From positions 2,468,857 to 2,532,856 of the forward strand of contig NZ_CP126625.1 of the NCBI RefSeq assembly GCF_030219325.1: a stretch of DNA of 64,000 nt, written 5' to 3'. Numbering within the stretch: position 1 is the stretch's first letter; the number at the start of each line of letters is the position of its first letter. Below are positions 1-10,153 of this stretch, in pieces. Origin of the DNA: Geothrix sp. GTDB taxonomy: Bacteria > Acidobacteriota > Holophagae > Holophagales > Holophagaceae. The notes under the pieces are model-generated. The model was not told where the DNA came from. It saw nothing but the letters and a program-made list of their open reading frames with translations, and ran no database searches. The translations under genes and the position numbers were made by a program.

Positions 1-182
1 CGGATGGCGCCGTCCTGCGCTGTCCGGGGGAGGTCCTGCACCTCACCTACCTCCAGGGCCAGGACTACCCGACGCGCCTGGGCGTGGTGCTGCACCCGCG
101 CCCGGACACCGATCTCGAACCCATCCACCGGTTCATCCAGGCCCGGCGCACCGACCGCTCCCAGAGCTTCCGGCGCGGCTGA
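1..182 (+). CDS. C-terminal fragment of an unrecognised protein
   Basis: Only the last 59 residues are inside the window, read in the third frame (first full codon at base 3) and ending in TGA at 180-182. The tail is basic and Arg-rich (it closes with SQSFRRG). A segment reading RLGVVLHPRPDTDL faintly recalls the strand pattern of a PilZ domain, but this is too little for a family call. The downstream gene is convergent with only nine bases between them, so its terminator must lie inside one of the coding regions. Confidence 0.5.
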   Translation, partial: DGAVLRCPGEVLHLTYLQGQDYPTRLGVVLHPRPDTDLEPIHRFIQARRTDRSQSFRRG

Positions 183-191
183 GCTGGCGGT

Positions 192-1667
192 TCAGCGCCT
201 CCGCAGGCTCACCGCGGCGCCGCCGGCACCGAGGAGCAGCATGATCACGGCCTGGACCATGGTCTTGTAGGAGATCTCCGCCCCGCCGAAGAGTGCCGAC
301 CGGACGAAGAGCAGCCCCGCCACGAGCAGCAGTGCGTAGATGCCGAGCATGATCTTCCGGGCCTTCTCGTTGGTCGCTGGCGTGTCCTCCGCGAAGACCC
401 GGTCGTAGAAGATGAGGCCGATGGCGGCCACCACGTTCAGGGCCACGAAGAGCAGCCAGAAGGTGCGGGCCGCCGCCGCCGCGCCGGGCTGGCCCACCAG
501 GGGCTTCAGCATGGAGCCGTAGAGCATGCCACCCAGGCTCGAGCCGATGAGGCTGCCGATGACGCCGTAGAGGAAGGCGTAGCCCATGTAGACGGCCTTC
601 TTGTCGGCCGGGGCCACCAGGCCCACGTAGCTGTAGTACTTCGGATGGGCGGTCATCTCGCCGATGGAGAAGACCGAGATGCCGAGGATGAAGATCCACA
701 CGTTGGTGGAGGCGGCGAGGCAGAGGAAGCCGAGGGTGCCGATGACGATGCCCGAGACCATGGTGGGCAGGGGGCGGATGTTCCTGACGATGCGGCTGAC
801 CAGGACCTGCAGCAGGATGATCGTCCCGCCGTTGACCACCGTGACGTGCTCCGCGTCGAACTTCAGCGGGATGCCGATGGAGGCGAAGAGCCGGTTCACC
901 GGCGTGGCGTCCACGAAGTCCCGGAGGTACCAGAGCACGGAACCGAAGTTCTGGAAGTAGAGGATCCAGAAGCCGGAGTAGACCACGATCATCAGCATGA
1001 AGCGCGCATCGCCCAGCACCATGGCCGCGCCGTGGGCCACCTCGCGCAGGTTCTTGGTGTTCTCGGGCTTGGGCGGATCCTTGAACAGGAACACCGTCGG
1101 CACCAGCATGGCGGCGCAGTAGATGGCCGAGGCGATGAACACGTAGCGCCAGGAGAAGCCCTTCAGCACGCTCACCACGAGGGGCGCCAGGAAGGCCCCG
1201 ATGTTGATCATCCAGTAGTAGATGCCGAAGCCGAACCCCGAGTTCTCCTCGGTGGTGGTGCGGGCGAGGGTGCCCGAGATGATGGGCTTGAACAGGCCCG
1301 CGCCGGTCGCCATCAGCAGCAGCGCCGCGAACACCGCCCCGTACATCGTGACGTTGCCCGCGATGAAGTAGCCCGCCGACAGGATGGAGAAGGCGAACAG
1401 GAGCATGCGCCGGTAGCCGTAGCGGTCCGCCAGGGCGCCGCCCGCGATGGGGATGACGTAGGTGAAGGCGTAGATGAGGCTCTGCAGGAAGCCCACGGAC
1501 TGTTCCGTGAAACCCAGGCCCCCTTCGGAGATCTTGTTCGTGAGGTAGACCGCGAGCACCGAGTTGAGGCCGTAGTAGGCCGCCCGCTCGAAGAGCTCCA
1601 TGACGTTCGCCAGCCAGAAGACGGGCGGGAAGGAGCGAAGGATTCCGGCAGGGCGTGGCGTCGACAT
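192..1667 (-). CDS. POT/PTR-type proton-coupled transporter (major facilitator superfamily)
   Basis: Predicted inner-membrane symporter of about 491 residues with 12 or more hydrophobic segments. The first helix carries MELFERAAYYG, which matches the ExxER signature of proton-dependent oligopeptide transporters, and the loop after helix 2 has an MFS motif A (GGALADRYGYRR). POT proteins import di- or tripeptides or related solutes with protons; the substrate here is unknown. I start at the ATG at 1667 (MSTPRPAG) because the upstream in-frame ATG adds a poor, non-conserved leader. The gene reads in the same direction as, and just downstream of, the small protein that closes the aldehyde oxidoreductase cluster. 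Family is confident, substrate is not. Confidence 0.85.
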   Translation of the reverse strand: MSTPRPAGILRSFPPVFWLANVMELFERAAYYGLNSVLAVYLTNKISEGGLGFTEQSVGFLQSLIYAFTYVIPIAGGALADRYGYRRMLLFAFSILSAGYFIAGNVTMYGAVFAALLLMATGAGLFKPIISGTLARTTTEENSGFGFGIYYWMINIGAFLAPLVVSVLKGFSWRYVFIASAIYCAAMLVPTVFLFKDPPKPENTKNLREVAHGAAMVLGDARFMLMIVVYSGFWILYFQNFGSVLWYLRDFVDATPVNRLFASIGIPLKFDAEHVTVVNGGTIILLQVLVSRIVRNIRPLPTMVSGIVIGTLGFLCLAASTNVWIFILGISVFSIGEMTAHPKYYSYVGLVAPADKKAVYMGYAFLYGVIGSLIGSSLGGMLYGSMLKPLVGQPGAAAAARTFWLLFVALNVVAAIGLIFYDRVFAEDTPATNEKARKIMLGIYALLLVAGLLFVRSALFGGAEISYKTMVQAVIMLLLGAGGAAVSLRRR

Positions 1668-1715
1668 CCGGCGATTATACGGGACGACCGGGTCATCCAA
1701 GCAGGCGGGATGCGC

Positions 1716-1997
1716 CTAGCCGCCCCCCCGCTGGAAGCCCCGGTGGAACCGGGCCATGAACGCCTCGGCCTCGACCTCCGTATGGCCCTCCAGGCTGATC
1801 TCCACGGCCTGGCAGGGCAGCACCACGCTGCCCAGGCGGCGGTCCGGGAGCGGCCGCAGCCGGATCGTCCAGCGCAGGCCGCACTCGGCGCCCCTGAAGA
1901 CGCCATCCGCCTCGGCGACCTCGACCCCTCCCACGGCGCCGGGCAGAAGACGGAGGAAGTCCTCCCGGTTGAGGCTCATCTCCAGACTCACCTGCAC
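1716..1997 (-). CDS. Small unknown protein after the MoaD-like gene
   Basis: A 93-residue protein of mixed alpha/beta composition, ending in a HRGFQRGGG tail, without a family I recognise. The GTG at 1997 is chosen because GGAGG lies eight bases upstream, inside the last codons of the MoaD-like gene; an ATG at 1979 is an alternative. The start lies four bases after the preceding stop, so it is almost certainly translated from the same message. Its place at the end of an AOR/FeS/FAD/MoaD cluster suggests a role in maturing or stabilising the tungsten enzyme, but nothing in the sequence proves this. Confidence 0.6.
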   Translation of the reverse strand: MQVSLEMSLNREDFLRLLPGAVGGVEVAEADGVFRGAECGLRWTIRLRPLPDRRLGSVVLPCQAVEISLEGHTEVEAEAFMARFHRGFQRGGG

Positions 1998-2001
1998 GGA
2001 C

Positions 2002-2256
2002 TCACCCTCCGGCCACGGGGGGCCAGATGGCCAGGACCTCGCCCTCCGCGAGCTCGCGGGCGGCCCGGTCCGCCTGGGCCACCCACACGCCATCCACCAG
2101 CACGATGGCGCACTGGGCCGCCGGAATGCCCTGGTCCCGGATCACGTCCAGCACCGTGGCGCCCGGCGCCACCTCCAGCTCGAGGCGGTGACGGGATCGC
2201 ACCTCGGCCGGGAGGTGGACGGCGAGGGAGGCGAAGAGCTTGAGGGAGATCTTCAC
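2002..2256 (-). CDS. MoaD/ThiS-like ubiquitin-fold sulfur carrier
   Basis: 84 residues with the beta-grasp pattern of MoaD/ThiS proteins: an opening strand (KISLKLFASLA), a central 'LELEVAPGATVLDVIRDQGIP' style helix region and the essential C-terminal Gly-Gly (AIWPPVAGG). In MoaD the terminal glycine is thiocarboxylated and donates sulfur to molybdopterin. Dedicated MoaD-like genes accompany tungsten aldehyde oxidoreductases, whose pyranopterin needs the same dithiolene chemistry. The start is GTG at 2256 with AGGAGG six bases before it. That GTG overlaps the TGA of an upstream 25-codon mini-ORF (GTGA), implying translational coupling. Confidence 0.85.
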   Translation of the reverse strand: MKISLKLFASLAVHLPAEVRSRHRLELEVAPGATVLDVIRDQGIPAAQCAIVLVDGVWVAQADRAARELAEGEVLAIWPPVAGG

Positions 2257-2399
2257 GCGTCGCCTCCTGCGCCGCGCCCTGCGGGCTTCGGCTTCGCCAA
2301 TGTGGCCCTTCGCTCCTGCTGCGGGTTCACGCGTCGCCTCCTGCGCCGCGCCCTGCGGGCTTCGGCTTCGCCAAAGTGGCCCTTCGCTCCTGCTGCGTG
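2252..2399. repeat. Two-copy 74-bp direct tandem repeat
   Basis: Bases 2252-2325 and 2326-2399 are almost identical copies. Within the body they differ at one base (about position 48 of the unit), and they diverge at the last few bases. On the minus strand each copy carries AGGAGG followed by GCGACGCGTGA, i.e. a ribosome binding site and a GTG start overlapping a TGA stop. The repeat fills the whole gap between the FAD subunit gene and the MoaD-like gene. Confidence 0.9.
2253..2330 (-). CDS. 25-residue mini-ORF, second copy, coupled to the MoaD-like gene
   Basis: GTG start at 2330 preceded by AGGAGG at good spacing; it encodes a 25-residue basic peptide starting MNPQQERRATLAKPKP and ending GRGAGGDA. 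Its TGA overlaps the GTG start of the MoaD-like gene. It is nearly identical to the preceding mini-ORF (residues 2-3 NP instead of ST), and the only other base difference is silent (ACA/ACT, Thr). It may be a translated leader that tunes moaD expression, or a by-product of a duplicated ribosome binding site. Confidence 0.4.
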   Translation of the reverse strand: MNPQQERRATLAKPKPAGRGAGGDA

Positions 2400-2404
2400 C
2401 TCAT
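2327..2404 (-). CDS. 25-residue mini-ORF, first copy, after the FAD subunit gene
   Basis: ATG at 2404, four bases after the stop of the FAD subunit gene, encoding a 25-residue peptide that starts MSTQQERRATLAKPKP and ends GRGAGGDA. Its TGA overlaps the GTG start of the next mini-ORF by the four bases GTGA. Together the two make a chain FAD subunit - mini-ORF 1 - mini-ORF 2 - MoaD with each stop touching the next start. Translation is inferred from the coupling geometry and the silent difference only. Confidence 0.4.
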   Translation of the reverse strand: MSTQQERRATLAKPKPAGRGAGGDA

Positions 2405-2408
2405 GCCT

Positions 2409-3650
2409 TCAGACTACGCTGTGCGCCGCTGCCAGGTAGGCCTGCATGATCAGGGTGGGATCCGCCATCAGGCGCTGCTTCCAGGCGCCCAGGCGCACGC
2501 GGCCTTCGATGAGGCCTCGCAGGGCGCCCACGTGGTCGGTGAATCCGACCGTGTTCGCACCCACCAGACGGTCGCCCTCGAACTGCAGGTTGAGGTAGCG
2601 GTAGCGGGCCCCGTCCAGCACCTCGGCGGATTCGCCGCCGGGCACGCCCTGCCATTCCCCGAAGGACGAGGAGACCAGACCCAGGGTGGTGAGCACGTTG
2701 AACACGAAGCTGCCCTTGAAGCGGGCGGCCCGGCCGGCCATGTTCAGCGCCGCGATGCGTCCCTGTTCCACCGCGTTGGGCTGGATGGCATTGAGCTGAC
2801 GCTTCCCCGTGAGGCAGTCCGTGGCTTCCGCCACATCCCCGGCCGCATAGACGCCGGGCACGCTGCTCTGCAGGTTGTCGTCGACGACGATGCCCTGAGC
2901 CACCTCGATGCTGCTGCCTGCCAGGAAGTCCAGGTTCGGATCCACCCCCACGGCGCTCAGGTAGATGTCCGCGGGGAGGACGCGCCCATCCGCCAGGGCG
3001 ACCCGGAGGACGCCGCCCTCCGAGGTGAGTCCCGTGGGCTGCGTGTGGGTGAGGATCTTCACGCCCTTGGCCTCGCACCAGCGGCGAAGCATATCGCTGG
3101 CCGTGGCGTTCATCATGCGGCGCACCATGTAGCCGCTGCGGACGAGGATCGTGAGATCCACCCCCCGCGACAGCAGGCCCTCCATGATGATGCAGCCCAC
3201 GAAGCCCGCGCCCATCTGCACGATGCGGGCGCCGGGCCGGGCCTGGGCGAGGATGGCCCTGGCATCATCCAGGGTCCAGCAGGCCTGGACGCCCGGCAGG
3301 TCGATGCCGGGAATCCGCTCCCGGCTGGGCCTTGAGCCGGTGGCAATGAGCAGCCGGTCATAGGACAGGCCCCGGCCACCGACATCCACTGTGCGGGCCG
3401 CCGTATCCACCGCCTTCGCGCTGGCCTGCACCAGCTGGATGCGCAGGCGCGCGTAGTGGTCCGCATCCTTGCGGAGGTGGGTGCCCGCCTCCGGGATGTC
3501 CCCCCGCAACAGGTAGGGGATGGCCATGCGGGAATAGGGCGGGCCCGCCTCGCCGCAGAGCATCGTGATCTCCGCGGCGGGGTCGGCCTTGCGCAGGGTC
3601 TCCGCCGCGACCACCCCGGCGGGCCCGCTTCCGATGATGAGGTGTCGCAT
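2409..3650 (-). CDS. FAD-dependent NAD(P)H oxidoreductase subunit of an aldehyde oxidoreductase (AorC-like)
   Basis: 413 residues of the pyridine nucleotide-disulfide oxidoreductase fold. The N-terminus has the FAD Rossmann motif IIGSGPAGVVAAE; the middle has a degenerate NAD motif (QMGAGFVGCIIMEGL) and the second FAD motif (VYAAGDVAEATD). There is no CxxxxC redox pair at the usual place. In the heterotrimeric tungsten AOR of Aromatoleum (AorABC) such a subunit passes electrons between the iron-sulfur subunit and NAD(H). The ATG at 3650 starts exactly at the Rossmann strand; an upstream in-frame start would add a charged non-homologous leader. The gene follows the large subunit by 16 bases. 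Confidence 0.85.
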   Translation of the reverse strand: MRHLIIGSGPAGVVAAETLRKADPAAEITMLCGEAGPPYSRMAIPYLLRGDIPEAGTHLRKDADHYARLRIQLVQASAKAVDTAARTVDVGGRGLSYDRLLIATGSRPSRERIPGIDLPGVQACWTLDDARAILAQARPGARIVQMGAGFVGCIIMEGLLSRGVDLTILVRSGYMVRRMMNATASDMLRRWCEAKGVKILTHTQPTGLTSEGGVLRVALADGRVLPADIYLSAVGVDPNLDFLAGSSIEVAQGIVVDDNLQSSVPGVYAAGDVAEATDCLTGKRQLNAIQPNAVEQGRIAALNMAGRAARFKGSFVFNVLTTLGLVSSSFGEWQGVPGGESAEVLDGARYRYLNLQFEGDRLVGANTVGFTDHVGALRGLIEGRVRLGAWKQRLMADPTLIMQAYLAAAHSVV

Positions 3651-3666
3651 AAAGGCCTGCGTCCGT

Positions 3667-5517
<1,851 letters not shown>

Positions 5518-5529
5518 GGCAGTCTCTCC

Positions 5530-6006
5530 TCACGCCGTCGCTTGGTTGGTGTCGGTCTTGCCGGCCCACTGGCGCATCTTGTCGAGGCCGGTCCAGTCCG
5601 AGTCCACATAGGTGATGGCCGCCGTCGGGCAGGCCTTGGCGCAGGCCGGCGCGCCGTCGCAGAGGTCGCACTTCTGCACCTTGCCGGTCTGCGCCACGTA
5701 GTTGATGGTGCCGAAGGGGCAGGCAATCGTGCAGACCTTGCAGCCGACGCAGGTGGGCTCCAGCACGATCTTCGCGCCGGTGTCGGGATCCAGCCTGATG
5801 GCATCCACCGGGCAGGCGATCATGCACCAGGCTTCGTCGCACTGGGTGCAGGTGTAGGGCACGAAGCGGCCCGCCTCGTGGAAACTGAACACCTTGATCC
5901 GCGACTTCGCGGTGGTGAAGCTCCGGTAGTTCTCCCAGGAGCAGGCCATCTCGCACTGCAGACAGCCCGTGCACTTGTTGGGATCGATGTGGAGGGACTT
6001 CTGCAT
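5530..6006 (-). CDS. Four-cluster ferredoxin subunit of the aldehyde oxidoreductase (AorA-like)
   Basis: 158 residues with sixteen cysteines arranged for four [4Fe-4S] clusters: CTGCLQCEMAC at residues 12-22, CTQCDEAWCMIACP, CVGCKVCTIACP and CDLCDGAPACAKACP. This is the polyferredoxin (HycB/DmsB-like) fold that relays electrons between the tungsten subunit and the FAD subunit; in the Aromatoleum enzyme it also oligomerises into filaments. An AAGGAGG box fits the second ATG (6006, spacing eight) rather than the first (6012, spacing two), so I start at 6006. It is the promoter-proximal gene of the operon and ends 12 bases before the large subunit. Confidence 0.88.
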   Translation of the reverse strand: MQKSLHIDPNKCTGCLQCEMACSWENYRSFTTAKSRIKVFSFHEAGRFVPYTCTQCDEAWCMIACPVDAIRLDPDTGAKIVLEPTCVGCKVCTIACPFGTINYVAQTGKVQKCDLCDGAPACAKACPTAAITYVDSDWTGLDKMRQWAGKTDTNQATA

Positions 6007-6263
6007 GGCCATGCCTCCTTATGGATGTGCTGTCGGGGGTGCGGCGATGATCATAAATCGGATAACGGCCGCGGCTCCGACTTTTTCACTGGCCTTCGAC
6101 GGAAAGACGGAGTGCCTTGGCTGGCATGGCTTCCCGGGGATGGAATGGAGGAGTCTCTGTCTCAATTTCCCTCCGCCCGGGCCGCCGGGATGGGTGGCCG
6201 TCCCCACCCCCGCCCTTGTGGCCGGTTCCGTTCGCGGGTGGAATGGAGCTTGCAAGGAGCCCC
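6007..6263. promoter_or_regulatory. Divergent intergenic region between the AOR operon and the ArnD-like gene
   Basis: This gap must contain the start signals for both directions. An AT-richer stretch near 6045-6075 is the best place for a promoter. I could not identify convincing -35/-10 pairs or an operator, and no small coding region with a good ribosome binding site is evident. Confidence 0.3.
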
Positions 6264-7157
6264 ATGAAGGCCATTTCCCTCCGCGTGGACGTCGACACCC
6301 TGGAAGGCTCGCTCACGGGCATTCCGACCCTGCTGCGCCTGCTGGACAAGCACCGCATGCGGGCCAGCTTCTACTTCTGCTTCGGCCCCGACAACAGCGG
6401 CAAGGCCATCCGCCGCATCTTCCGCAAGGGCTTCCTGGCCAAAATGCGGCGGACCTCGGGACCGGGCAAGCTGTACAGCCTGAAGACCATGATGTACGGC
6501 ACCCTGCTGCCCGCGCCCATCATCTGGAAGCGCGCAGCCACCCAGATGCAGGCCGCCAGGGCCGCAGGCCACGAGGTGGGCATCCATGGCTGGGACCACG
6601 TGCAGTACCACGACCTGCTGGACCGGAAATCCCGGAAGTGGCTGGCTGACTGGTACGCCAACGCCCACGAGGCCTTCGGCACCATCTTCGGGGAGAAGCC
6701 CCTGGGCGCCGTTAGCCCCGCCTGGCGCTGCAACGACACCACCCTGGAGCTGCAGGAGGCCTACGGGCTGGCCTACGCGGGCGACTGCCGGGGCTTCGCG
6801 CCCTTCTACCCCATCGTGAAAGGGCAGCCCCAGAAGACCCTGCAGATCCCCACCACCCTGCCCACCCTGGACGAACTGCTGGGTCTCGATGGCCGCACGC
6901 CGGACCAGGTGAATCGCGAGGTCTGGGACCTGGTGCGCGAGGACGCGCTCAACGTCTACGCTCTGCACACCGAGGTCGAGGGCGGGGCGCTGTTCGAGAC
7001 CTTCGATACCTTCCTGGGCGGACTCAACGAGCGTGGCATCGTCGCCCGCACCCACGCCGACTGGCTGCCCGAACTGCTAGCCGCCAATCCGCCCGCCAAG
7101 ATGATCACCCGGCGAGAGATCCCCGGGCGAGCGGGTTGGGTGAGCTGGGAAGGTTGA
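6264..7157 (+). CDS. ArnD-like polysaccharide deacetylase (formamidoarabinose-phosphoundecaprenol deformylase type)
   Basis: 297 residues resembling ArnD across the whole length: the N-terminal metal/catalytic motif LRVDVDTLEGSLTGIPTLL, ASFYFCFGPDN, the zinc histidines in EVGIHGWDHVQYHD, a DCRG segment, an IPTTLPTLDE stretch and HTEVEGG. ArnD removes the formyl group from undecaprenyl-phosphate-bound 4-formamido-4-deoxy-L-arabinose in lipid A modification. No other arn gene is nearby, so the lipid substrate may differ. AAGGAGC lies just before the ATG at 6264; upstream in-frame starts are ignored. The 257-base gap to the divergent AOR operon must hold both promoters. Confidence 0.8.
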   Translation: MKAISLRVDVDTLEGSLTGIPTLLRLLDKHRMRASFYFCFGPDNSGKAIRRIFRKGFLAKMRRTSGPGKLYSLKTMMYGTLLPAPIIWKRAATQMQAARAAGHEVGIHGWDHVQYHDLLDRKSRKWLADWYANAHEAFGTIFGEKPLGAVSPAWRCNDTTLELQEAYGLAYAGDCRGFAPFYPIVKGQPQKTLQIPTTLPTLDELLGLDGRTPDQVNREVWDLVREDALNVYALHTEVEGGALFETFDTFLGGLNERGIVARTHADWLPELLAANPPAKMITRREIPGRAGWVSWEG

Positions 7158-7184
7158 TCCGTTCTCCTTCGCGCGTAGCGCCAA

Positions 7185-7218
7185 CGAAAAACGCGGCCCA
7201 TTCGGGCCGCGTTTTTCG
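7185..7218. terminator. Bidirectional rho-independent terminator
   Basis: A perfect hairpin with arms CGAAAAACGCGGCCC and its complement around a short ATT-containing loop. The AAAAA/TTTTT ends of the stem give a U-tract in either direction. It separates the convergent ArnD-like gene and secDF. Confidence 0.85.
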
Positions 7219-7233
7219 CAAGGCTGAAAAGCC

Positions 7234-10080
7234 TTACGCGTGCTGCTTCAGCTTGTCCTTGCCGCCGAACCACTGGTCCCAGTACACCACCACCGGGGCG
7301 GCGATGTAGATGGAGGAGTAGGTGCCGGTGATGACGCCGATGACCAGCGGGAAGGCCAGGTCCTTGAGGGCCGGGCCGCCGAACTGCCAGAGGCAGACGG
7401 ACACGAAGAGCACGGACAGCGAGGTGAGGATCGTCCGGCCCAGGGTCTGGTTGATGGAGTCGTTCACCAGCTTGGTGATCGTCATCCGCCGGTACTCCGG
7501 CCGGTGGCTGTTCTCGCGGATCCGGTCGAAGACCACGATGGTGTCGGCCATGGAGTAGCCCATGAGGGTGAGGAAGCTCGCCACCACGGGCACGTTGAAC
7601 TCGTAGCCGAAGGCCGCGAAGAGTCCCAGGGCCATGAGCATGTCGTGGATCAGGGCCACGATGCCGCCCACGGCGAAGCTCGCGGTGAACCGGAAGATCA
7701 CGTAGACCAGGATGGCCAGCATGGCCAAGCCGACCGCCGTGAGGGTCTTGCTGGTCCACTCCCCGGAGATGCTCGGGGAGAAGCTCTCGTTCTTGCGGAT
7801 GCCCACGGCGCCCAGCCGGTACGTGGTCTGCACCGTATCCTTCACCGCCTGCGGAAGGTCCTGCGGCAGCTCACTGAAGGCGTGGTACAGGCCAGAGGTC
7901 AGCCGGTCGCGGCCGGCGATGACCTTCTCGGCCAGGGGCAGGTAGGTGGCGGTGAGGATCGTCTCGTCGTTGGCCACGTGCAGCGGGTTGGCCCTGGCCA
8001 GGGAATCCGCCAGGGTCTTCGAGCCTTCCAGATTGAGGGCGGGCAGCGGACTGCCGGCGGCCTCGGGATCCAGCTGCTTGAAGATGCCACGCAGGGCATT
8101 GGCCTGGATGGTGCTGTCCTTCTGATCCCCGTCCTTCTTGGCCTTGACCTTGACGGCGAAGTCGCGGACGGACGCGTCCGAGTTCTCGTAGGGCACCACC
8201 GTGGCCTCGATGAAACCATTCTTGGCCAGGGCGGCCCGGATGGTTTCGGGTTCCATGGCGCCGCGGAAGCGGACGGTCATGTCATTGCCGCCCACGAACT
8301 GCATGCCGAGGTGGATGCGGTTGTTGTGGGTGAGGTTCCAGGGCCGCACGAACAGGAAACAGAGCACGATGATGCCCCAGCTGATGGCCAGGGCCGTGCC
8401 CTTGTACTTCATGAAGTCGTAGGAGGCCCCCTTGAAGAAGGTGTGCTTGCCCACGGACAGGGTCTTGGTACCGGGGTGCCGCTCCAGGATCCAGTCATAG
8501 ATGAAGCGGCTGATGTAGATGCTGGTGAACAGCGAGGCCACGACGCCCACGGTGAGGGTCACGGCGAAGCCCTTCACGGGGCCCGTGCCGAAGATGAAGA
8601 GCAGCAGCGCCGCGAAGAGCTGGGTCACGTGGCTGTCCACGATGGTCCAGAACACGCGGTCGAAGCCCGCGTCGATGGCGCCAGGCACGCTCTTGCCAAG
8701 CCCCAGTTCCTCCTTGATGCGCTCGAAGATGAGGATGTTGGCGTCCACGGCCATGCCGAGGGTCAGCACGAAGCCGGCGATGCCCGGCAGGGTCAGCGTG
8801 GCGCGGAAGGAGCCCAGCAGGCCCATCATCACCACCACGTTCACCGTGAGGGCGATGATCGCGTTCATGCCGGACCAGCGGTAGAAATACACCATGAAGG
8901 CGATGATGGTGATGAAGCCCACCAGGGCTGAGGTCACACCCGCCCGGATGGAGTCCTTGCCGAGACCAGGTCCCACCACGCCTTCTTCCAGGAACTTCAT
9001 GGGCGCGCGCAGGGCGCCGCTGCGGAGCTGGCTGGCGAGGTCGTCGGCCTCCTGGGCGGAGAAGCTGCCGCTGATGCGGACGGCGCCGCCGATGATCTTC
9101 TCCTTGGCGCTCAGCTCGGTGACGATCTTGCGGTCCAGCACGATGGCGATGAGGCGGTTCTCCTCGGAGGCCGTGCCCGTCAGGCGGGCGAAGTCGTCAT
9201 CCCCCTTCCTGTTGAGGGTGAAGTTGACCTCGTTGGCTTCGGTCTGGGAGTTGGAGGCGCGGTGGGAATCGATGATGTCGGCGCCGTCCACGGCCACGCG
9301 GCTTTCCAGCAGGACCCAGCGGCTGATCTTCTCCTCGCCGGGCTTGGCCTTGACCACGGGCTGGCCGGCGCGGCGGGCCTGGCGCTCGCTCTCGATCTCG
9401 GGCAGCAGCTCGAATTCCTGGGGGATGGCCCCCTTGAAGAAGGCCAGGGCCTCGTCCTTGCTGTTGAAGTAGATCTGCGGAGCCTTCGCCAGCAGGCGCT
9501 GTTCCAGGCGGCCCGGGGTGGACAGCAGGGACTTGATGCGCTCACGATCGCCCTCCTCGATGCCGGGGATCTCGACCACGATGCGGTTGCCTTCGGCGCC
9601 GCTGGCGGTGATCTCGGGCTCGAGCACGTTGGCGGGGTCGATGTCGCGGATGCGCTTCTCGATGACCTCCAGGGCCCGCTTGTTGGCGTCGTCCTTCAGC
9701 TGCTTCTGGTAGGTGTCCTTCTGCGTGAGGCGGAAGACATCCCCTTCGGCGGCCACGGTGTAGCCGGAGAAGTAGTCCTTGGCGACCTTCTCCACGGTGG
9801 CCTTCTGGTCGGCCCCCACGCCCTCCACCCGCAGGGCCGGGCCGTCCACACGCACCATGGCGCCGGGCAGGCCCTTCTCCCGCAGACGGGAGACCATGCG
9901 GTCCTTGCTGTCGCGGAGATCGGCGGTCAGGGCCTCCTGGCCCTGGACCTCCAGCTCGAAGTGCACGCCGCCGCGAAGATCGAGACCGAGCTTCACCTTG
10001 GAGAGGGGCGTGAAGAAGTATCCGCAACCGAACAGCACGGCGAGGACGATGGTGAGGCGCCAGAGGCTCCGTTTGGTCAC
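7234..10080 (-). CDS. secDF: SecD-SecF fusion protein of the Sec translocon
   Basis: 948 residues with both halves in one chain. The SecD half begins with one membrane helix, then LGLDLRGGVHFELEV (the SecD D1 signature), a periplasmic P1 region and a six-helix RND-like membrane block containing GMAVDANILIFERIKEE. The SecF half follows from about residue 570, with GMQFVGGNDM, a small periplasmic domain and a second membrane block containing GYSMADTIVVFDRIREN. The complex uses the proton gradient to pull exported proteins through SecYEG. Start is GTG at 10080 with AAGGAGCG ten bases upstream. Fused SecDF is normal in several phyla and is not a sequencing artefact here because the frame is uninterrupted. 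yajC is the next gene upstream. Confidence 0.95.
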   Translation of the reverse strand: MTKRSLWRLTIVLAVLFGCGYFFTPLSKVKLGLDLRGGVHFELEVQGQEALTADLRDSKDRMVSRLREKGLPGAMVRVDGPALRVEGVGADQKATVEKVAKDYFSGYTVAAEGDVFRLTQKDTYQKQLKDDANKRALEVIEKRIRDIDPANVLEPEITASGAEGNRIVVEIPGIEEGDRERIKSLLSTPGRLEQRLLAKAPQIYFNSKDEALAFFKGAIPQEFELLPEIESERQARRAGQPVVKAKPGEEKISRWVLLESRVAVDGADIIDSHRASNSQTEANEVNFTLNRKGDDDFARLTGTASEENRLIAIVLDRKIVTELSAKEKIIGGAVRISGSFSAQEADDLASQLRSGALRAPMKFLEEGVVGPGLGKDSIRAGVTSALVGFITIIAFMVYFYRWSGMNAIIALTVNVVVMMGLLGSFRATLTLPGIAGFVLTLGMAVDANILIFERIKEELGLGKSVPGAIDAGFDRVFWTIVDSHVTQLFAALLLFIFGTGPVKGFAVTLTVGVVASLFTSIYISRFIYDWILERHPGTKTLSVGKHTFFKGASYDFMKYKGTALAISWGIIVLCFLFVRPWNLTHNNRIHLGMQFVGGNDMTVRFRGAMEPETIRAALAKNGFIEATVVPYENSDASVRDFAVKVKAKKDGDQKDSTIQANALRGIFKQLDPEAAGSPLPALNLEGSKTLADSLARANPLHVANDETILTATYLPLAEKVIAGRDRLTSGLYHAFSELPQDLPQAVKDTVQTTYRLGAVGIRKNESFSPSISGEWTSKTLTAVGLAMLAILVYVIFRFTASFAVGGIVALIHDMLMALGLFAAFGYEFNVPVVASFLTLMGYSMADTIVVFDRIRENSHRPEYRRMTITKLVNDSINQTLGRTILTSLSVLFVSVCLWQFGGPALKDLAFPLVIGVITGTYSSIYIAAPVVVYWDQWFGGKDKLKQHA

Positions 10081-10100
10081 GGGGCGCTCCTTACAGGAAG

Positions 10101-10138
10101 CGGGTCGGCCCAATCGATCGAGCATTGGCACCGACCCG
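10101..10138 (-). other. Hairpin between yajC and secDF
   Basis: CGGGTCGG (10101-10108) pairs with CCGACCCG (10131-10138), and inside it CCAAT pairs with ATTGG. There is no U-tract, so this looks like an RNA-processing or stability element in the yajC-secDF message rather than a terminator. The secDF ribosome binding site lies just downstream of it. Confidence 0.5.
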
Positions 10139-10153
10139 GAAGGTCAGGGGAGA

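Noticed and set aside
7234-10080. secDF as a frameshift-fused artefact
   Set aside because: The frame is continuous with a normal linker, and natural SecDF fusions are known in several phyla.
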